DNA of 64,000 nt from positions 1 to 64,000 of the forward strand of contig JACXUV010000009.1 in assembly GCA_014763715.1 (NCBI GenBank). The letters run 5' to 3'. The DNA is from Rhodobacterales bacterium (GTDB lineage Bacteria > Pseudomonadota > Alphaproteobacteria > Caulobacterales > Hyphomonadaceae). Position numbers and translations under genes: made by a program. The notes below the pieces were generated by a model. That model did no database searches, was not told where the DNA came from, and saw nothing but the letters and a program-made list of their open reading frames with translations. Positions 1 to 8,254 of the stretch are shown here, piece after piece. How positions within the stretch are numbered: position 1 is the first letter of the stretch; the number at the start of each line of letters is the position of its first letter.

Positions 1-2345
1 TCGCAATAGAGGCTGTCCTTGCGGATGTCGAAATAGACGGCCGACAGGTCCACGCCCGCGAAATTGATGAGCAGGCTCATGATGCGCTTGAAGTCGTAGA
101 CCGTGTAGGCGGCCTTCACCTGCGCATCCAGTTCAGCCAGGCGGTGCAGCACCCAGCGCTCAAGCCCCGGCATCTTCGCGGCGTCCACCGCCTCGTCTGC
201 CGTCCAGCCGTCCAGCGCGCCCAGCAGGTAACGCACCGTGTTGCGCAGCTTGCGATAGGTCTCGACCGAGCCCTTGATGATCTCGTCGGAGATGCGCAGG
301 TCCTCGGTATAGTCGCCCGACGCCGTCCAGATGCGCAGGATCTCGATCCCGTACTGTTTCTGGATTTCTTCCGGCTCGATCGTGTTGCCGATCGACTTGG
401 ACATCTTCTTGCCTTCGGCATCGACGATGAAGCCGTGCGTCAGCACTTGCTTGTAAGGCGCCATGCCGCGCGTCGCGCAGCATTCCAGCAGGGACGACTG
501 GAACCAGCCGCGGTGCTGGTCGGAACCTTCCATGTAGAGGTCCGCCTGCCCGGTCTCGGCATCGATGATGCCACGCTCGCGCAGCGCGAAGGCATGCGTG
601 GTTCCACTGTCGAACCAGACGTCGAGCACGTCGGTCACCTTTTCCCAGTCATTCGACGACAGGCCGAACGGCGAGAGGAAGTCTTCCGACGGCGTATCGA
701 ACCAGGCCTCGACGCCGCCCTTGGTGATGGCGGCGCGGATCGCTGCGTTGAGGGCATCCGCCTGCTCTTTCGGCAGCGCGGCCGTGTGCGGCTCGCCGGA
801 CTTGTTGACGAAGATGGTGATCGGCACGCCCCAGTTGCGCTGGCGCGAGATCAGCCAGTCCGGGCGGCCTTCCACCATGGACCGCAGGCGGTTGCGGCCG
901 ACAGCCGGGAAGAACTCGGTCGCGTCGATGGCGGCGAGGGCATTCTCGCGCAGGCTCTTGCCGTTCGGGCCGGGTTTGTCCATCGAGATGAACCATTGCG
1001 GCGTCGCCCGCCGGATGACCGGCGCCTTGGAGCGCCACGAGTGCGCATCACGGATCGTCGTCATGCCGCGCGCCAGCAGGTTCCCGCTCTCTGCGAGAGC
1101 CGCGATCACTTCATTGTTCGCCTTGCCCGGCTCGCCGCGCTTCTTGCCGCTGGTACGGATGATGTCCATGCCCGCAAAGCGCGGCACGTCCGGCGTGTAG
1201 CAGCCGTCCGGATCAACGATCTGGCGGATCTCCTGCGTCGTGTGGCCGGACTCGACCCAGACATTGAAGTCGTCCTCGCCATGCGCCGGCGCCGTGTGCA
1301 CGAAGCCCGTACCGGCATCGTCCGTGACGTGCTCGCCGGCGAGGAGCGGAATCTCGTGCGCAAAGAACGGGTCCATCGCATGGAGCGGATGAGACAGCTT
1401 TCCAAGCGTAGACGGATCGACATCCTCAACCCGTTTGTAGGCAGAGACCTTCGCACCATCCATCGCGGCAGCCGCCAGAGCATCGGCAAGGACCAGCTTG
1501 TCGCCCGGCTTCGCGTACGGCGCAAAGCCCAGCTCTTCCTCACTCATCACCGTTTCGACTTCATAGAGGCCGTAGGCGATGGACGGGTTGTAGCTGACAG
1601 CCTGGTTGGCCGGAATCGTCCAAGGCGTCGTCGTCCAGATGACGACTGACATATCGGAGCCCTGAACCGGAAACTTCACCCAGATCACCGGCACCTTGCG
1701 GTCGTGGTATTCGACTTCCGCTTCGGCAAGCGCCGTGCGCTCCACGGGCGACCACATGATGGGCTTCGCGCCGCGGACCAGTGAGCCGGTCATCGCCATG
1801 CGGAGGAACTCACCGACGATGGAGGCTTCGCTCTCGAACTTCATGGTGAGGTAGGGATTGTCCCATTCCCCCTCGATGCCAAGGTTGCGGAATTCCTGTT
1901 TCTGGATCTCCACCCATTTGGCGGCATAGGCGCGGCAGGCGGCGCGGAACTCGGCCGGCGGCACGTCATCCTTGTTCTTGTTGTTGGCGCGGAACTCTTC
2001 CTCGACCTTCCACTCGATCGGCAGGCCGTGACAATCCCAGCCCGGCAGGTAGGACGCATCGAAGCCAGCCATCTGGTGGCTGCGCACGATGATGTCCTTG
2101 ACGATCTTGTTCATCGCCGTGCCGAGGTGGATGTGCCCGTTCGCATAGGGCGGGCCATCGTGGAGAATCCACTGTTTCGCGCCGCGGGCCTTCGCATCGG
2201 CACGCAGGCGGTCGTACAGGTTCAGCTCGTCCCAGCGTTTGATCCAGTCAGGCTCACGCTTGGGCAGGCCGCCGCGCATCGGGAATTCCGTCGCAGGCAG
2301 GAAAAGGGTGTCGCGATAATCTCGGTCAGTCAGGGAATCGGTCAT
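1..2345 (-). CDS. ileS: isoleucyl-tRNA synthetase, 5' 781 codons (3' end outside window)
   Basis: Class I aminoacyl-tRNA synthetase that charges tRNA-Ile with isoleucine in the cytosol. The reading frame opens at ATG 2345 (MTDSLTDRDYRDTLFLPATE) and stays open to the left edge. The HIGH-type ATP-binding motif is PPYANGHIHLG near residue 65, followed by DCHGLPIEWKVEEE, which is typical of IleRS. The second ATP motif KMSKS is at about 404-418 and is followed by IGNTIEPEEIQKQYG. About 780 residues are present; the family is usually 900-970 long, so the anticodon-binding tail and any C-terminal zinc motif lie outside. It is the last gene of a minus-strand run that also holds ribF, a neighbour of ileS in many bacteria. 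Confidence 0.97.
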   Translation of the reverse strand, partial: MTDSLTDRDYRDTLFLPATEFPMRGGLPKREPDWIKRWDELNLYDRLRADAKARGAKQWILHDGPPYANGHIHLGTAMNKIVKDIIVRSHQMAGFDASYLPGWDCHGLPIEWKVEEEFRANNKNKDDVPPAEFRAACRAYAAKWVEIQKQEFRNLGIEGEWDNPYLTMKFESEASIVGEFLRMAMTGSLVRGAKPIMWSPVERTALAEAEVEYHDRKVPVIWVKFPVQGSDMSVVIWTTTPWTIPANQAVSYNPSIAYGLYEVETVMSEEELGFAPYAKPGDKLVLADALAAAAMDGAKVSAYKRVEDVDPSTLGKLSHPLHAMDPFFAHEIPLLAGEHVTDDAGTGFVHTAPAHGEDDFNVWVESGHTTQEIRQIVDPDGCYTPDVPRFAGMDIIRTSGKKRGEPGKANNEVIAALAESGNLLARGMTTIRDAHSWRSKAPVIRRATPQWFISMDKPGPNGKSLRENALAAIDATEFFPAVGRNRLRSMVEGRPDWLISRQRNWGVPITIFVNKSGEPHTAALPKEQADALNAAIRAAITKGGVEAWFDTPSEDFLSPFGLSSNDWEKVTDVLDVWFDSGTTHAFALRERGIIDAETGQADLYMEGSDQHRGWFQSSLLECCATRGMAPYKQVLTHGFIVDAEGKKMSKSIGNTIEPEEIQKQYGIEILRIWTASGDYTEDLRISDEIIKGSVETYRKLRNTVRYLLGALDGWTADEAVDAAKMPGLERWVLHRLAELDAQVKAAYTVYDFKRIMSLLINFAGVDLSAVYFDIRKDSLYC

Positions 2346-2411
2346 GGGTCTTTGTATGAACGGATTGGAAGAGGTGTGCAGGGCTCAAAAAGCAAATCCC
2401 GGCCTGGCCCA

Positions 2412-2428
2412 GACCCTTCGGTGGGGTC
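2412..2428 (-). promoter_or_regulatory. small GC-rich hairpin in the ileS leader
   Basis: GACCC (2412-2416) pairs with GGGTC (2424-2428) around a seven-base loop, within the 177-base gap between the YbjN-like gene and ileS. It lies 67 bases upstream of the ileS start codon. No T-run follows on either strand, so this is not an ordinary terminator. It could be leader structure or chance. Confidence 0.25.
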
Positions 2429-2522
2429 AGCGCGCAGCCGGGCGGCTAATTCGAATTGTGAATATCCGTTCCATTGCCTGCGCCTTAACAGGCAGAGGTT
2501 AACCTGTCACTAGGGCGAACGC

Positions 2523-3074
2523 TTAGTGCGGGGTCGAGGCAACCGCCTGTGGCGGCCCGTAGGAAAGCCGCGACGCCACCTTGGCGCACAGCACATCGAA
2601 CACCGCAGCATTTTCGATCAGATTGCCCCAGGTGATGCCCCGGTCGAGGATCACATAGCGGGACACGTGCACCGTATCGGCGTCGGCCTTGTAGACAGAG
2701 ACGGCGCTGAAGGCCCGGTCGATCTCCGTCACCTGTTCAAACGACAGGCTTGAGCCGAAGGCCGCCATGAACTCGACACCCCGGCAATCAGACGCTTCCG
2801 CATCCGCGCAGACCGAGTAAATGCCAAGGGTCAGCCCGTCCGGCAGGCGGGCGAAAACGAACGGGGCGCCTGTCTCGTTCTTGCCTGCGGCAAGGAAGGT
2901 GCCGTCCAGCTCGTCGATAACCAGCCGAAGATCGTCCAGCTGGACATTGCCAATCAGCACATCCGGCGCGCGCGAAGGGCGCGGGGCATCTTCCGGCAAT
3001 TGTGCCTGCGCGTTGCCGCCGACACCGCCACTGCCCAGCGCCATTAATCCAGCTGCTGCCAAAGCCCTGCGCAA
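2523..3074 (-). CDS. exported YbjN-like domain protein
   Basis: Predicted secreted protein of 183 residues. It starts with a signal-peptide-like stretch (MRRALAAAGLMALGSGG to NAQAQ, likely cleavage after AQA). The body matches the pattern of YbjN-type sensory domains: a DLRLVIDEL segment, a central G-APFVFARLPDG-L strand pair with two cysteines, then a VSRYVILDRGITWGNLIENA segment. It is about 35% similar by eye to the next upstream gene, especially around RYVILD-G and the two-cysteine centre. YbjN proteins are linked to stress and motility in enterobacteria, but the role of the exported alphaproteobacterial form is unknown. The family call is from pattern recognition only. Confidence 0.6.
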   Translation of the reverse strand: MRRALAAAGLMALGSGGVGGNAQAQLPEDAPRPSRAPDVLIGNVQLDDLRLVIDELDGTFLAAGKNETGAPFVFARLPDGLTLGIYSVCADAEASDCRGVEFMAAFGSSLSFEQVTEIDRAFSAVSVYKADADTVHVSRYVILDRGITWGNLIENAAVFDVLCAKVASRLSYGPPQAVASTPH

Positions 3075-3159
3075 ACCACACCTCTGCCAGTCACATGCAT
3101 CGCCAAGCTGGCAACCTGCCAGCGTTCGATGTCAGCAATATGGCGGACCTGGGGCGTAC

Positions 3160-3732
3160 TTACTGGTCGTCTTCTTCGTCGTCGCTGAAGAGCCAGTCGT
3201 AATACTCGTCCATGTCGTCATCGCTCGGCCAGATCACGTCCGCCACGAGCGGCCCAAGGGCGAGCGCGTTCTGCAGGTTGATCTTCACATTCTCCATGCG
3301 CTGGCCGCCATCCAGGATGACATAACGGGTGACACCAACCGTTTCGCCATCCTTGTCCCACCATGTGGAGACGGCCGCATAAGCCAGATTGGCATCGTTG
3401 ATCTTTTCCGCCGTGACCTCTTCGTCATCGTCATAGCGAACCTGAACCATCATCCCGAGGCAGTCTGCTGAATACTCGGTATCGCAGGCCGTGCCGATGA
3501 GATGGAAAATCAACCCGTCCGGCGTCGTCGCGCGGACGGAGACGGCACCTTCGCCGCCGACTTCGGTGATGGTGTGGCCCTCGGCGACCGCAATCGCCTT
3601 CATGTCCTCCAGACTAACGCTCCGGACCACACGGTCATCATCGGCGAGCGACGTGTCTGCGGTGAAGTCCTCTGCCGAGGCGGTAAATGTTACGGCGGCT
3701 GCCAGCGCCGTGGCGGCAAGGAATGAACGCAT
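3160..3732 (-). CDS. exported YbjN-like domain protein, acidic tail
   Basis: Second member of the YbjN-like pair, 190 residues. I start it at ATG 3732 because AGGGAG lies a few bases upstream and the protein then begins with a clean signal peptide (MRSFLAATALAAAVTFTASAED). The domain carries LEDMKAIAVAEGHT, a two-cysteine centre (IGTACDTEYSADCLGM) and GVTRYVILDGGQRMENVKIN, matching its neighbour's layout. The last 20 residues are strongly acidic (DDDMDEYYDWLFSDDEEDDQ), a feature the neighbour lacks. Both genes point the same way with an 85-base gap. The tail could bind cations or a partner in the periplasm; no function can be assigned. Confidence 0.6.
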   Translation of the reverse strand: MRSFLAATALAAAVTFTASAEDFTADTSLADDDRVVRSVSLEDMKAIAVAEGHTITEVGGEGAVSVRATTPDGLIFHLIGTACDTEYSADCLGMMVQVRYDDDEEVTAEKINDANLAYAAVSTWWDKDGETVGVTRYVILDGGQRMENVKINLQNALALGPLVADVIWPSDDDMDEYYDWLFSDDEEDDQ

Positions 3733-3814
3733 TGGAAACTCCCTGTTGCTGTCCCCAGTTCGGGCCAGCATGACGGGGAGCGGCGCCCATGGGAAGGGCG
3801 CAATCTAACAAAAT

Positions 3815-4738
3815 TTACAGACTGGCGAGGCGTTTGCGCGCTTCTGCAGCGTCTGCGTGCATCGCTTCTACCAAAGCGTCCAGGCTTGGGAATTTAAGCT
3901 CAGGCCGGATATAGGAAATCAGCTGGACTTCCAGCCATTTGCCGTAGAGGTCGCCCTCGAAATCGAAGATGTGCGTTTCGAGCAGCGGATCGCGGATGCC
4001 CGTTGTCGGCGTGCGCCCGAAATTGGCAACACCGTCCAGCCAGTCGCCCTGCCGGTCGATTCGGGCCCGCACCGCATAGATGCCGTGACGCGGATGGATC
4101 AGTTCGCCCAGATGCAGATTGGCCGTCGGGAAGCCCAGCGTCCGCCCGTTCTGTTCGCCGCTTTCCACCACACCGTCGGCGATCCACCAGTTGCCAAGGA
4201 TTTCAGCGGCCACGTCCGGTTCGCCGGCATGCAGCGCCTGACGGATGGCGGTGGACGATGCCTTGGCGCCGATCTCGATCACTTCATCGACAATGGTCAC
4301 GCCAAAGCCGAGGGCACGGCCGAGACTTGCCAGGCGCTGGGCATGACCCATGCGGCCACGTCCGAAACGATAGTCGAAACCGACGGACACATGGCTGACC
4401 CCCAGCCCGTCCACCAGGACATCGCGCACGAAGGCCTCATCCGTCATCGAGGCCATTTCGCCATTGAACGGCAGCTCGAACACCGCATCGGCGCCGGCCG
4501 CAAGAATGGCCTTGTTGCGCCGCTCCGGCCGCAGGATGCGGAAAGGCGGGTCGGTCGGGCGGAAATAGGCGCGCGGAGGCGGCTCGAAGGTCGCGACGGA
4601 GAACTTGCCGCCGCCAGCCTGCTTCGCCGCTTCCATCACGGCCCGGTGACCTGCGTGCAGTCCGTCAAAATTACCGAGCGCAACCGAAGCGCCCCGCGCG
4701 CTGGCGGGCAGGCCACGGTAGCCGGCATAGACGGCCAA
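3815..4738 (-). CDS. ribF: bifunctional riboflavin kinase / FAD synthetase
   Basis: Converts riboflavin to FMN and then FAD. The N-terminal nucleotidyltransferase (FAD synthetase) domain has GNFDGLHAGH at 22-31 and SSTAIRQ at 161-167. The C-terminal kinase domain begins with GRTLGFPTANL at 198-208 and continues with GIYAVRA and NFGRTPT. The length of 307 residues is normal. The ATG at 4738 lies directly against the stop codon of the MaoC gene (4739), so the two are translationally close and probably co-transcribed. No FMN riboswitch is visible upstream. Confidence 0.95.
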   Translation of the reverse strand: MAVYAGYRGLPASARGASVALGNFDGLHAGHRAVMEAAKQAGGGKFSVATFEPPPRAYFRPTDPPFRILRPERRNKAILAAGADAVFELPFNGEMASMTDEAFVRDVLVDGLGVSHVSVGFDYRFGRGRMGHAQRLASLGRALGFGVTIVDEVIEIGAKASSTAIRQALHAGEPDVAAEILGNWWIADGVVESGEQNGRTLGFPTANLHLGELIHPRHGIYAVRARIDRQGDWLDGVANFGRTPTTGIRDPLLETHIFDFEGDLYGKWLEVQLISYIRPELKFPSLDALVEAMHADAAEARKRLASL

Positions 4739-5170
4739 TCAGGCCTCCCGGCTCGGCGCGACCACTTCCGCTTCGCCGGTGATGACGCGCTTGCCGTCCA
4801 CGATGCACTCGATCTTGAGTACGACGCGGTTGCCGCGGTCGATCTTCTCGGCGATCTCGGCGCGGGCGGTGACCGTGTCACCGATATAGACCGGGCGGCG
4901 GAACCGCATGTTCAGCCCCACGAAGACAGCGCCCGGGCCCGGCAGGTTGTTGCCAAGGATGCCGGAAATATAGCTGGCCGTCAGCGCGCCATGCGCGATG
5001 CGCTTCTCGAACATGGTCGTCGCGGCGTACTCGTCGGACATATGCAGCGGGTTGAAGTCACCCGAGACTTCCGCGAAGCGCTGGATGTCGTCTGCGGTGA
5101 TCGTGTGCACGGTCTCGTGCGCCTGCCCGATTTCGAGATCTTCGTATTTGAAGCCGGTAAATTCAGTCAT
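4739..5170 (-). CDS. MaoC-type (R)-specific enoyl-CoA hydratase
   Basis: Single hot-dog-fold MaoC dehydratase of 143 residues, like PhaJ-type enzymes that hydrate trans-2-enoyl-CoA to (R)-3-hydroxyacyl-CoA. The hydratase-2 catalytic pair is visible as D38 and H43 in SGDFNPLH, followed by RIAHGALTASYISG near 57-70, which lines the active site. It abuts ribF downstream and follows the HAD gene with a 56-base gap. Its cellular job could be beta-oxidation supply or polyhydroxyalkanoate-type metabolism; the neighbours do not settle this. Confidence 0.85.
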   Translation of the reverse strand: MTEFTGFKYEDLEIGQAHETVHTITADDIQRFAEVSGDFNPLHMSDEYAATTMFEKRIAHGALTASYISGILGNNLPGPGAVFVGLNMRFRRPVYIGDTVTARAEIAEKIDRGNRVVLKIECIVDGKRVITGEAEVVAPSREA

Positions 5171-5226
5171 GCCGGGGATGCTCCGATTCTTTCGACGGGC
5201 TTCGTTACACGCCTAAAAGCGGCCCG

Positions 5227-6090
5227 TCACCACCTTAAGCCTGTCATCGCCCAGGTCGCCTGTTCTCCATATGCCGCCAGAAGCTCGACGACTTCTTCCT
5301 CGAAATCCTCGCCATGCTCCTTGATGCCGGTGCCGACATAGAGGCTGTCGAAGCCCTGCACGCCTGCGCCGCGCACATCGGTGCCGGGGCTGTCGCCGAT
5401 ACAGAGGATGCGGGCATGGTCGACCGGCTTGCCGCCTGTCAGCGCCTCGACCCGCTCTATGGCGAGATGGTAGATCGGCGGATGCGGCTTGCCGGAATAG
5501 ATCACCTTGCCGCCCAGATCCTCATAGACATCGGCCAGTGCCCCGGCGCACCAGTAGAGCTGGCCGCCGACCCGCACCTGCTTGTCCGGATTGGCGCAGA
5601 TCATGGGAATGCCCCGGTTCACGCCGATAGCCAGTTCCTCGCGATAGTCTTCCGGATGCTCGCCCGCATGGTCCCGCAGGCCGATGCAGAGCAGCAGGTC
5701 CGCCTCGTCTGCTTCGGTGAAATTCAGGTCCAGCCCCTCATAGAGGTGGCGGTCATGTTCCCAGCCCTCGTCCGCGCCGAGGCGCCAGACGGCCTGGCCC
5801 TGACGGCGCGCGAGTTCCGCGCGGGTGGCATCGCCGGACGAGACGCAATCGTCGAACGCCGCATCCGGCACGCCGAGCGGCTTGAAATAGCGCGTTACCT
5901 GCGCCTTTGGCACGGGCGCATTGGTGATCAGGCAGACATGGCCGCCACCTTCACGGAAGCGGACAAGCGCCTCGCACGCCTCGGTGAAGGCGCTGCGGCC
6001 ATTGTGGATCACGCCCCAGACGTCGCACAGGATCGTGTCGTAGCGGCTGGCGATTTCGGAAAGCCCTTGCGGGAATTGCGGTGCAGTCAT
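5227..6090 (-). CDS. HAD-superfamily class IIA sugar-phosphatase-like hydrolase (TIGR01459 type)
   Basis: Predicted cytosolic phosphatase. HAD motif I is CDVWGVIHNG, motif II is LITNAPVPK, and motif IV is CIGDSPGTDVRGAGVQG, with a class IIA cap in between. It belongs to the family often found beside ribF in alphaproteobacteria. I start it at ATG 6090 (MTAPQFPQGLSEIASRYDTI), giving 287 residues. A TTG at 6126 in the same frame overlaps the upstream stop codon (TTGA) and would add 12 residues, so it is a possible alternative start. The substrate is unknown. Confidence 0.85.
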   Translation of the reverse strand: MTAPQFPQGLSEIASRYDTILCDVWGVIHNGRSAFTEACEALVRFREGGGHVCLITNAPVPKAQVTRYFKPLGVPDAAFDDCVSSGDATRAELARRQGQAVWRLGADEGWEHDRHLYEGLDLNFTEADEADLLLCIGLRDHAGEHPEDYREELAIGVNRGIPMICANPDKQVRVGGQLYWCAGALADVYEDLGGKVIYSGKPHPPIYHLAIERVEALTGGKPVDHARILCIGDSPGTDVRGAGVQGFDSLYVGTGIKEHGEDFEEEVVELLAAYGEQATWAMTGLRW

Positions 6091-6122
6091 GCGCGGCGAG
6101 GTAGGCCGGGCGGGCGCTGCGG

Positions 6123-6608
6123 TCAATCACCGAGGCCGCAGTCACGCGCCGGAAGCGGGTTCAGGATCCACTGCACCGCTGTCGGAATCGCAATGGAACT
6201 GGCGAAATAACAGCCCTTGATGCGGACCACATGGCCGAGATCGGCCTCGGTGGAATATTGCGGAGCATAGTTGCAGGAGATCATGTTCGCCGCGTGCCGG
6301 TCCGGCGATCCGGGGCGGATTTCCAGCAGCAAATGGTTGGATCCTGTGGGGACTGAGACCGACTTCGCGCTGACTTCACCATGACTATCGCAGACTATAC
6401 CGGACCATGAGCCGTCTTCCTGTTGCCATGACGGATCAAGCGGCGGCGCGATGGAGAGGTCCAGCCAGACCGGCCCCTCGGTCATGTCCTGAAGCGCGGC
6501 GGGCGCCTCGAATTCCACATCTCCCGGAAGGCTGGCGACGACCTTCTGGACATCGGCACCGGCCAGTCCGGCGGGCACGACGGCAAGGGCCAGGATGAGC
6601 GCGCGCAT
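6123..6608 (-). CDS. small exported protein of unknown function
   Basis: The 161-residue product begins with a short signal peptide (MRALILALAVVPAGLAGA) and is then soluble. Visible features are two pairs of spaced cysteines (GIVCDS, ISCNYAP, IKGCYF, RDCGLGD) that could form disulfides in the periplasm. No family is recognised. Its stop codon overlaps the possible TTG start of the HAD gene, so it may lead that operon. GC content and codon use look like the neighbours. Confidence 0.6.
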   Translation of the reverse strand: MRALILALAVVPAGLAGADVQKVVASLPGDVEFEAPAALQDMTEGPVWLDLSIAPPLDPSWQQEDGSWSGIVCDSHGEVSAKSVSVPTGSNHLLLEIRPGSPDRHAANMISCNYAPQYSTEADLGHVVRIKGCYFASSIAIPTAVQWILNPLPARDCGLGD

Positions 6609-6676
6609 GAATGCTCCTCCGCTTGGATGCAGAGGACAGAAGAAACCCGGATTGGGGCGATTTAAGGGAGGTGGCC

Positions 6677-7906
6677 TCAGCCGAAATTGGTGAGGCGCTG
6701 AACCATTTCCCGCGGCGGGGCGGTTTCTTCCATCAAGGAGGCCTTGATCGGGCGCGGCGCGCCGAAGACATGGCCCTGGCCGTACGGGATCTCGTATTCG
6801 AGGATTTCCACGACGCTCGCCTCGTCTTCCATCTTCTCGGCCACCATGGTGATGCCATAGCGGGAGAAGACAGCGGAGACTTCCTCGCCATCGACGCGGC
6901 GGTTGATGGAGGAAACAGGACGCGGCCCGGCCGGGTCACGCAGCTGGTCGATCAGGGCGCCGCCATTCATCTTCACGAAGCGGACGCCAGCCGCCTGAAG
7001 GCGCGGCAGGTCGAGGCCGAGATCCGGGGCATGGTCGATCGAGAAGCGGAAGCCGAGCGCCGTCAGCTTGTCCATATTGTCCCGCATCAGGCGCGAGCGC
7101 GTCTCGAACCGGTCAGCACGAATCTCGAAGATCACGGCGCCGGACAGGTCCCGGTTTTCCGTCATGAATTCCAGGAACATCGGGAAGAAGGTCGAATCTT
7201 CCAGCGAGCTTGCCGCGATGTTGCAGAACACGCCGACGCGGCGATCCCGCTCTGCCAGACGGCGCACGATCTGGACGCAGCGGAACAGGGTGAAATTGTC
7301 GATCTGCCCCATCAGATTCGCGCGGCGGCCAGCATCCAGGAATTCGGCCGGCAGGATCAGCGACCCATCCGGACGGCGCAGGCGCGTGAAGCCTTCATAG
7401 AAAGCCACGCGGCGCTGGGGCAGCGACACGATCGGCTGCAGGTGCAGGTCAACACGGCCATCCTGAAGCGCGTCGCGCACATCGCGCAGAATCGCATCTT
7501 CCTGCGGGGCGACAATCTTCGCGGTGGAGGTTTCCGACAGACGGGATTCGAAACTCTGGGAGAGCCGGTCGATCAGGCTTTCGAGCTGTTTCATCTCCGA
7601 GACGAGCGCATCGCGGCGCTCTGTCAGCTCGTGTTTCACCGTCTCCTCGACCACATCCGTCCGCGCCTCGATGACGTTCATCCGGCGCTCGGATTCGCGG
7701 TTTTCCTTCTCGATGGCCTGCATGCGCGCGTCGATGTCGCGCTTCGAATTGCCATTGGAAACAAGGACATGGATCTGGCTGAGCACAGCCGTGGTGAGGA
7801 CACCTGCCCCGATTGAAAGCGGCAGGCCGAGGCCCAGCAGGGTCAGGCTGGCATAGCCAGCTCCGCCACCGACTGCCACGTACAGCAGGAACAAAAGAAA
7901 TGTCAT
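6677..7906 (-). CDS. tipF: TipF-like membrane-anchored EAL-domain protein
   Basis: The 409-residue layout matches Caulobacter TipF, a c-di-GMP-binding factor needed for flagellum assembly at the new pole. It has two N-terminal membrane segments (about 3-25 and 28-48), a long charged coiled coil (about 55-125), then an EAL domain (about 138-395). The signature EAL triplet is EGF at 171-173 (FYEGFTRL), and the usual metal-binding acidic residues are not complete. Phosphodiesterase activity is therefore doubtful and a receptor role is likelier. This is consistent with TipF biology, but the assignment is from architecture, not a search. It has its own 5' spacer of 336 bases. Confidence 0.75.
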   Translation of the reverse strand: MTFLLFLLYVAVGGGAGYASLTLLGLGLPLSIGAGVLTTAVLSQIHVLVSNGNSKRDIDARMQAIEKENRESERRMNVIEARTDVVEETVKHELTERRDALVSEMKQLESLIDRLSQSFESRLSETSTAKIVAPQEDAILRDVRDALQDGRVDLHLQPIVSLPQRRVAFYEGFTRLRRPDGSLILPAEFLDAGRRANLMGQIDNFTLFRCVQIVRRLAERDRRVGVFCNIAASSLEDSTFFPMFLEFMTENRDLSGAVIFEIRADRFETRSRLMRDNMDKLTALGFRFSIDHAPDLGLDLPRLQAAGVRFVKMNGGALIDQLRDPAGPRPVSSINRRVDGEEVSAVFSRYGITMVAEKMEDEASVVEILEYEIPYGQGHVFGAPRPIKASLMEETAPPREMVQRLTNFG

Positions 7907-7923
7907 CAGCTCAGCACCCGAAA

Positions 7924-7968
7924 CAATTCGTCAATCTTAACAGATAAGGTCCAGAAGTTAACGAATTG
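7924..7968. promoter_or_regulatory. perfect 8-bp inverted repeat upstream of tipF
   Basis: CAATTCGT and ACGAATTG are separated by 29 bases and start 18 bases upstream of the tipF start codon. Two TTAA elements (7937-7940 and 7958-7961) lie between the arms, but their 17-base separation does not match the 7-base spacing of a CtrA box. It could be an operator or cruciform; no regulator can be named. Confidence 0.3.
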
Positions 7969-8170
7969 CTTGGATGTGGCCCAATTTGGGTGGTCCGGCA
8001 ATCCCGCCTCTCATTGTTGCGGAGAGGTCACATGACATCCTCTCTGTCAGAAGGGCCCAAACCTTAACTGGACAGTCACCCCCAGCCCGGATAGCCAGAA
8101 AGCACATTCCCGGCACCATCGGTCCGCGGCCATGTGATTGGCCGGAGCGGGGGCGTCTCGGGGGAGACAC

Positions 8171-8194
8171 GGGGCGCGCAGCAATGTGCGCCCC
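8171..8194 (-). terminator. possible terminator stem after the MBL-like lipoprotein gene
   Basis: GGGGCGC (8171-8177) and GCGCCCC (8188-8194) form a seven-pair stem with a ten-base loop. It lies about 50 bases past the stop codon of the minus-strand lipoprotein gene. A second small stem (8155-8168) follows. A U-tract is lacking, so termination is only suggested. Confidence 0.3.
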
Positions 8195-8226
8195 GGTCCT
8201 TATCCGGCTTCCTGAAATCAGGCTGA

Positions 8227-8254
8227 ATTTACGGGCCGGGATTTACGGGCCGGG
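8227..8254. repeat. two exact tandem copies of a 14-bp unit at a gene end
   Basis: ATTTACGGGCCGGG occurs at 8227-8240 and again at 8241-8254. The second copy contains the stop codon of the MBL-like lipoprotein gene, so slippage here would alter its last residues. It looks like a recent slippage event. Confidence 0.8.

Larger units (their letters stand above)
7907..8242. other. 336-base non-coding spacer with inverted repeats
   Basis: No convincing gene is present. An 8-bp perfect inverted repeat (CAATTCGT at 7924-7931, ACGAATTG at 7961-7968) lies just upstream of tipF. Two short stems sit towards the end of the lipoprotein gene: GTCTC/GAGAC at 8155-8168 and GGGGCGC/GCGCCCC at 8171-8194. The second stem may help end transcription of the lipoprotein gene, although no T-run follows it. 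An open frame on the plus strand (7974-8276) has no ribosome binding site and runs into the opposite gene. Confidence 0.5.

Noticed and set aside
144-1649. 501-codon open frame on the plus strand
   Set aside because: It is the antisense of ileS, whose motifs are unmistakable. Long antisense frames are expected in GC-rich DNA, and the translated product is Arg/His-rich with no family pattern.
4739-5226. Possible FMN riboswitch for ribF
   Set aside because: The region upstream of ribF is coding (MaoC), and no RFN-like set of stems is seen in the 56-base gap before that gene.
7937-7961. Two TTAA elements as a CtrA box
   Set aside because: CtrA needs TTAA-N7-TTAA; the spacing here is 17 bases.
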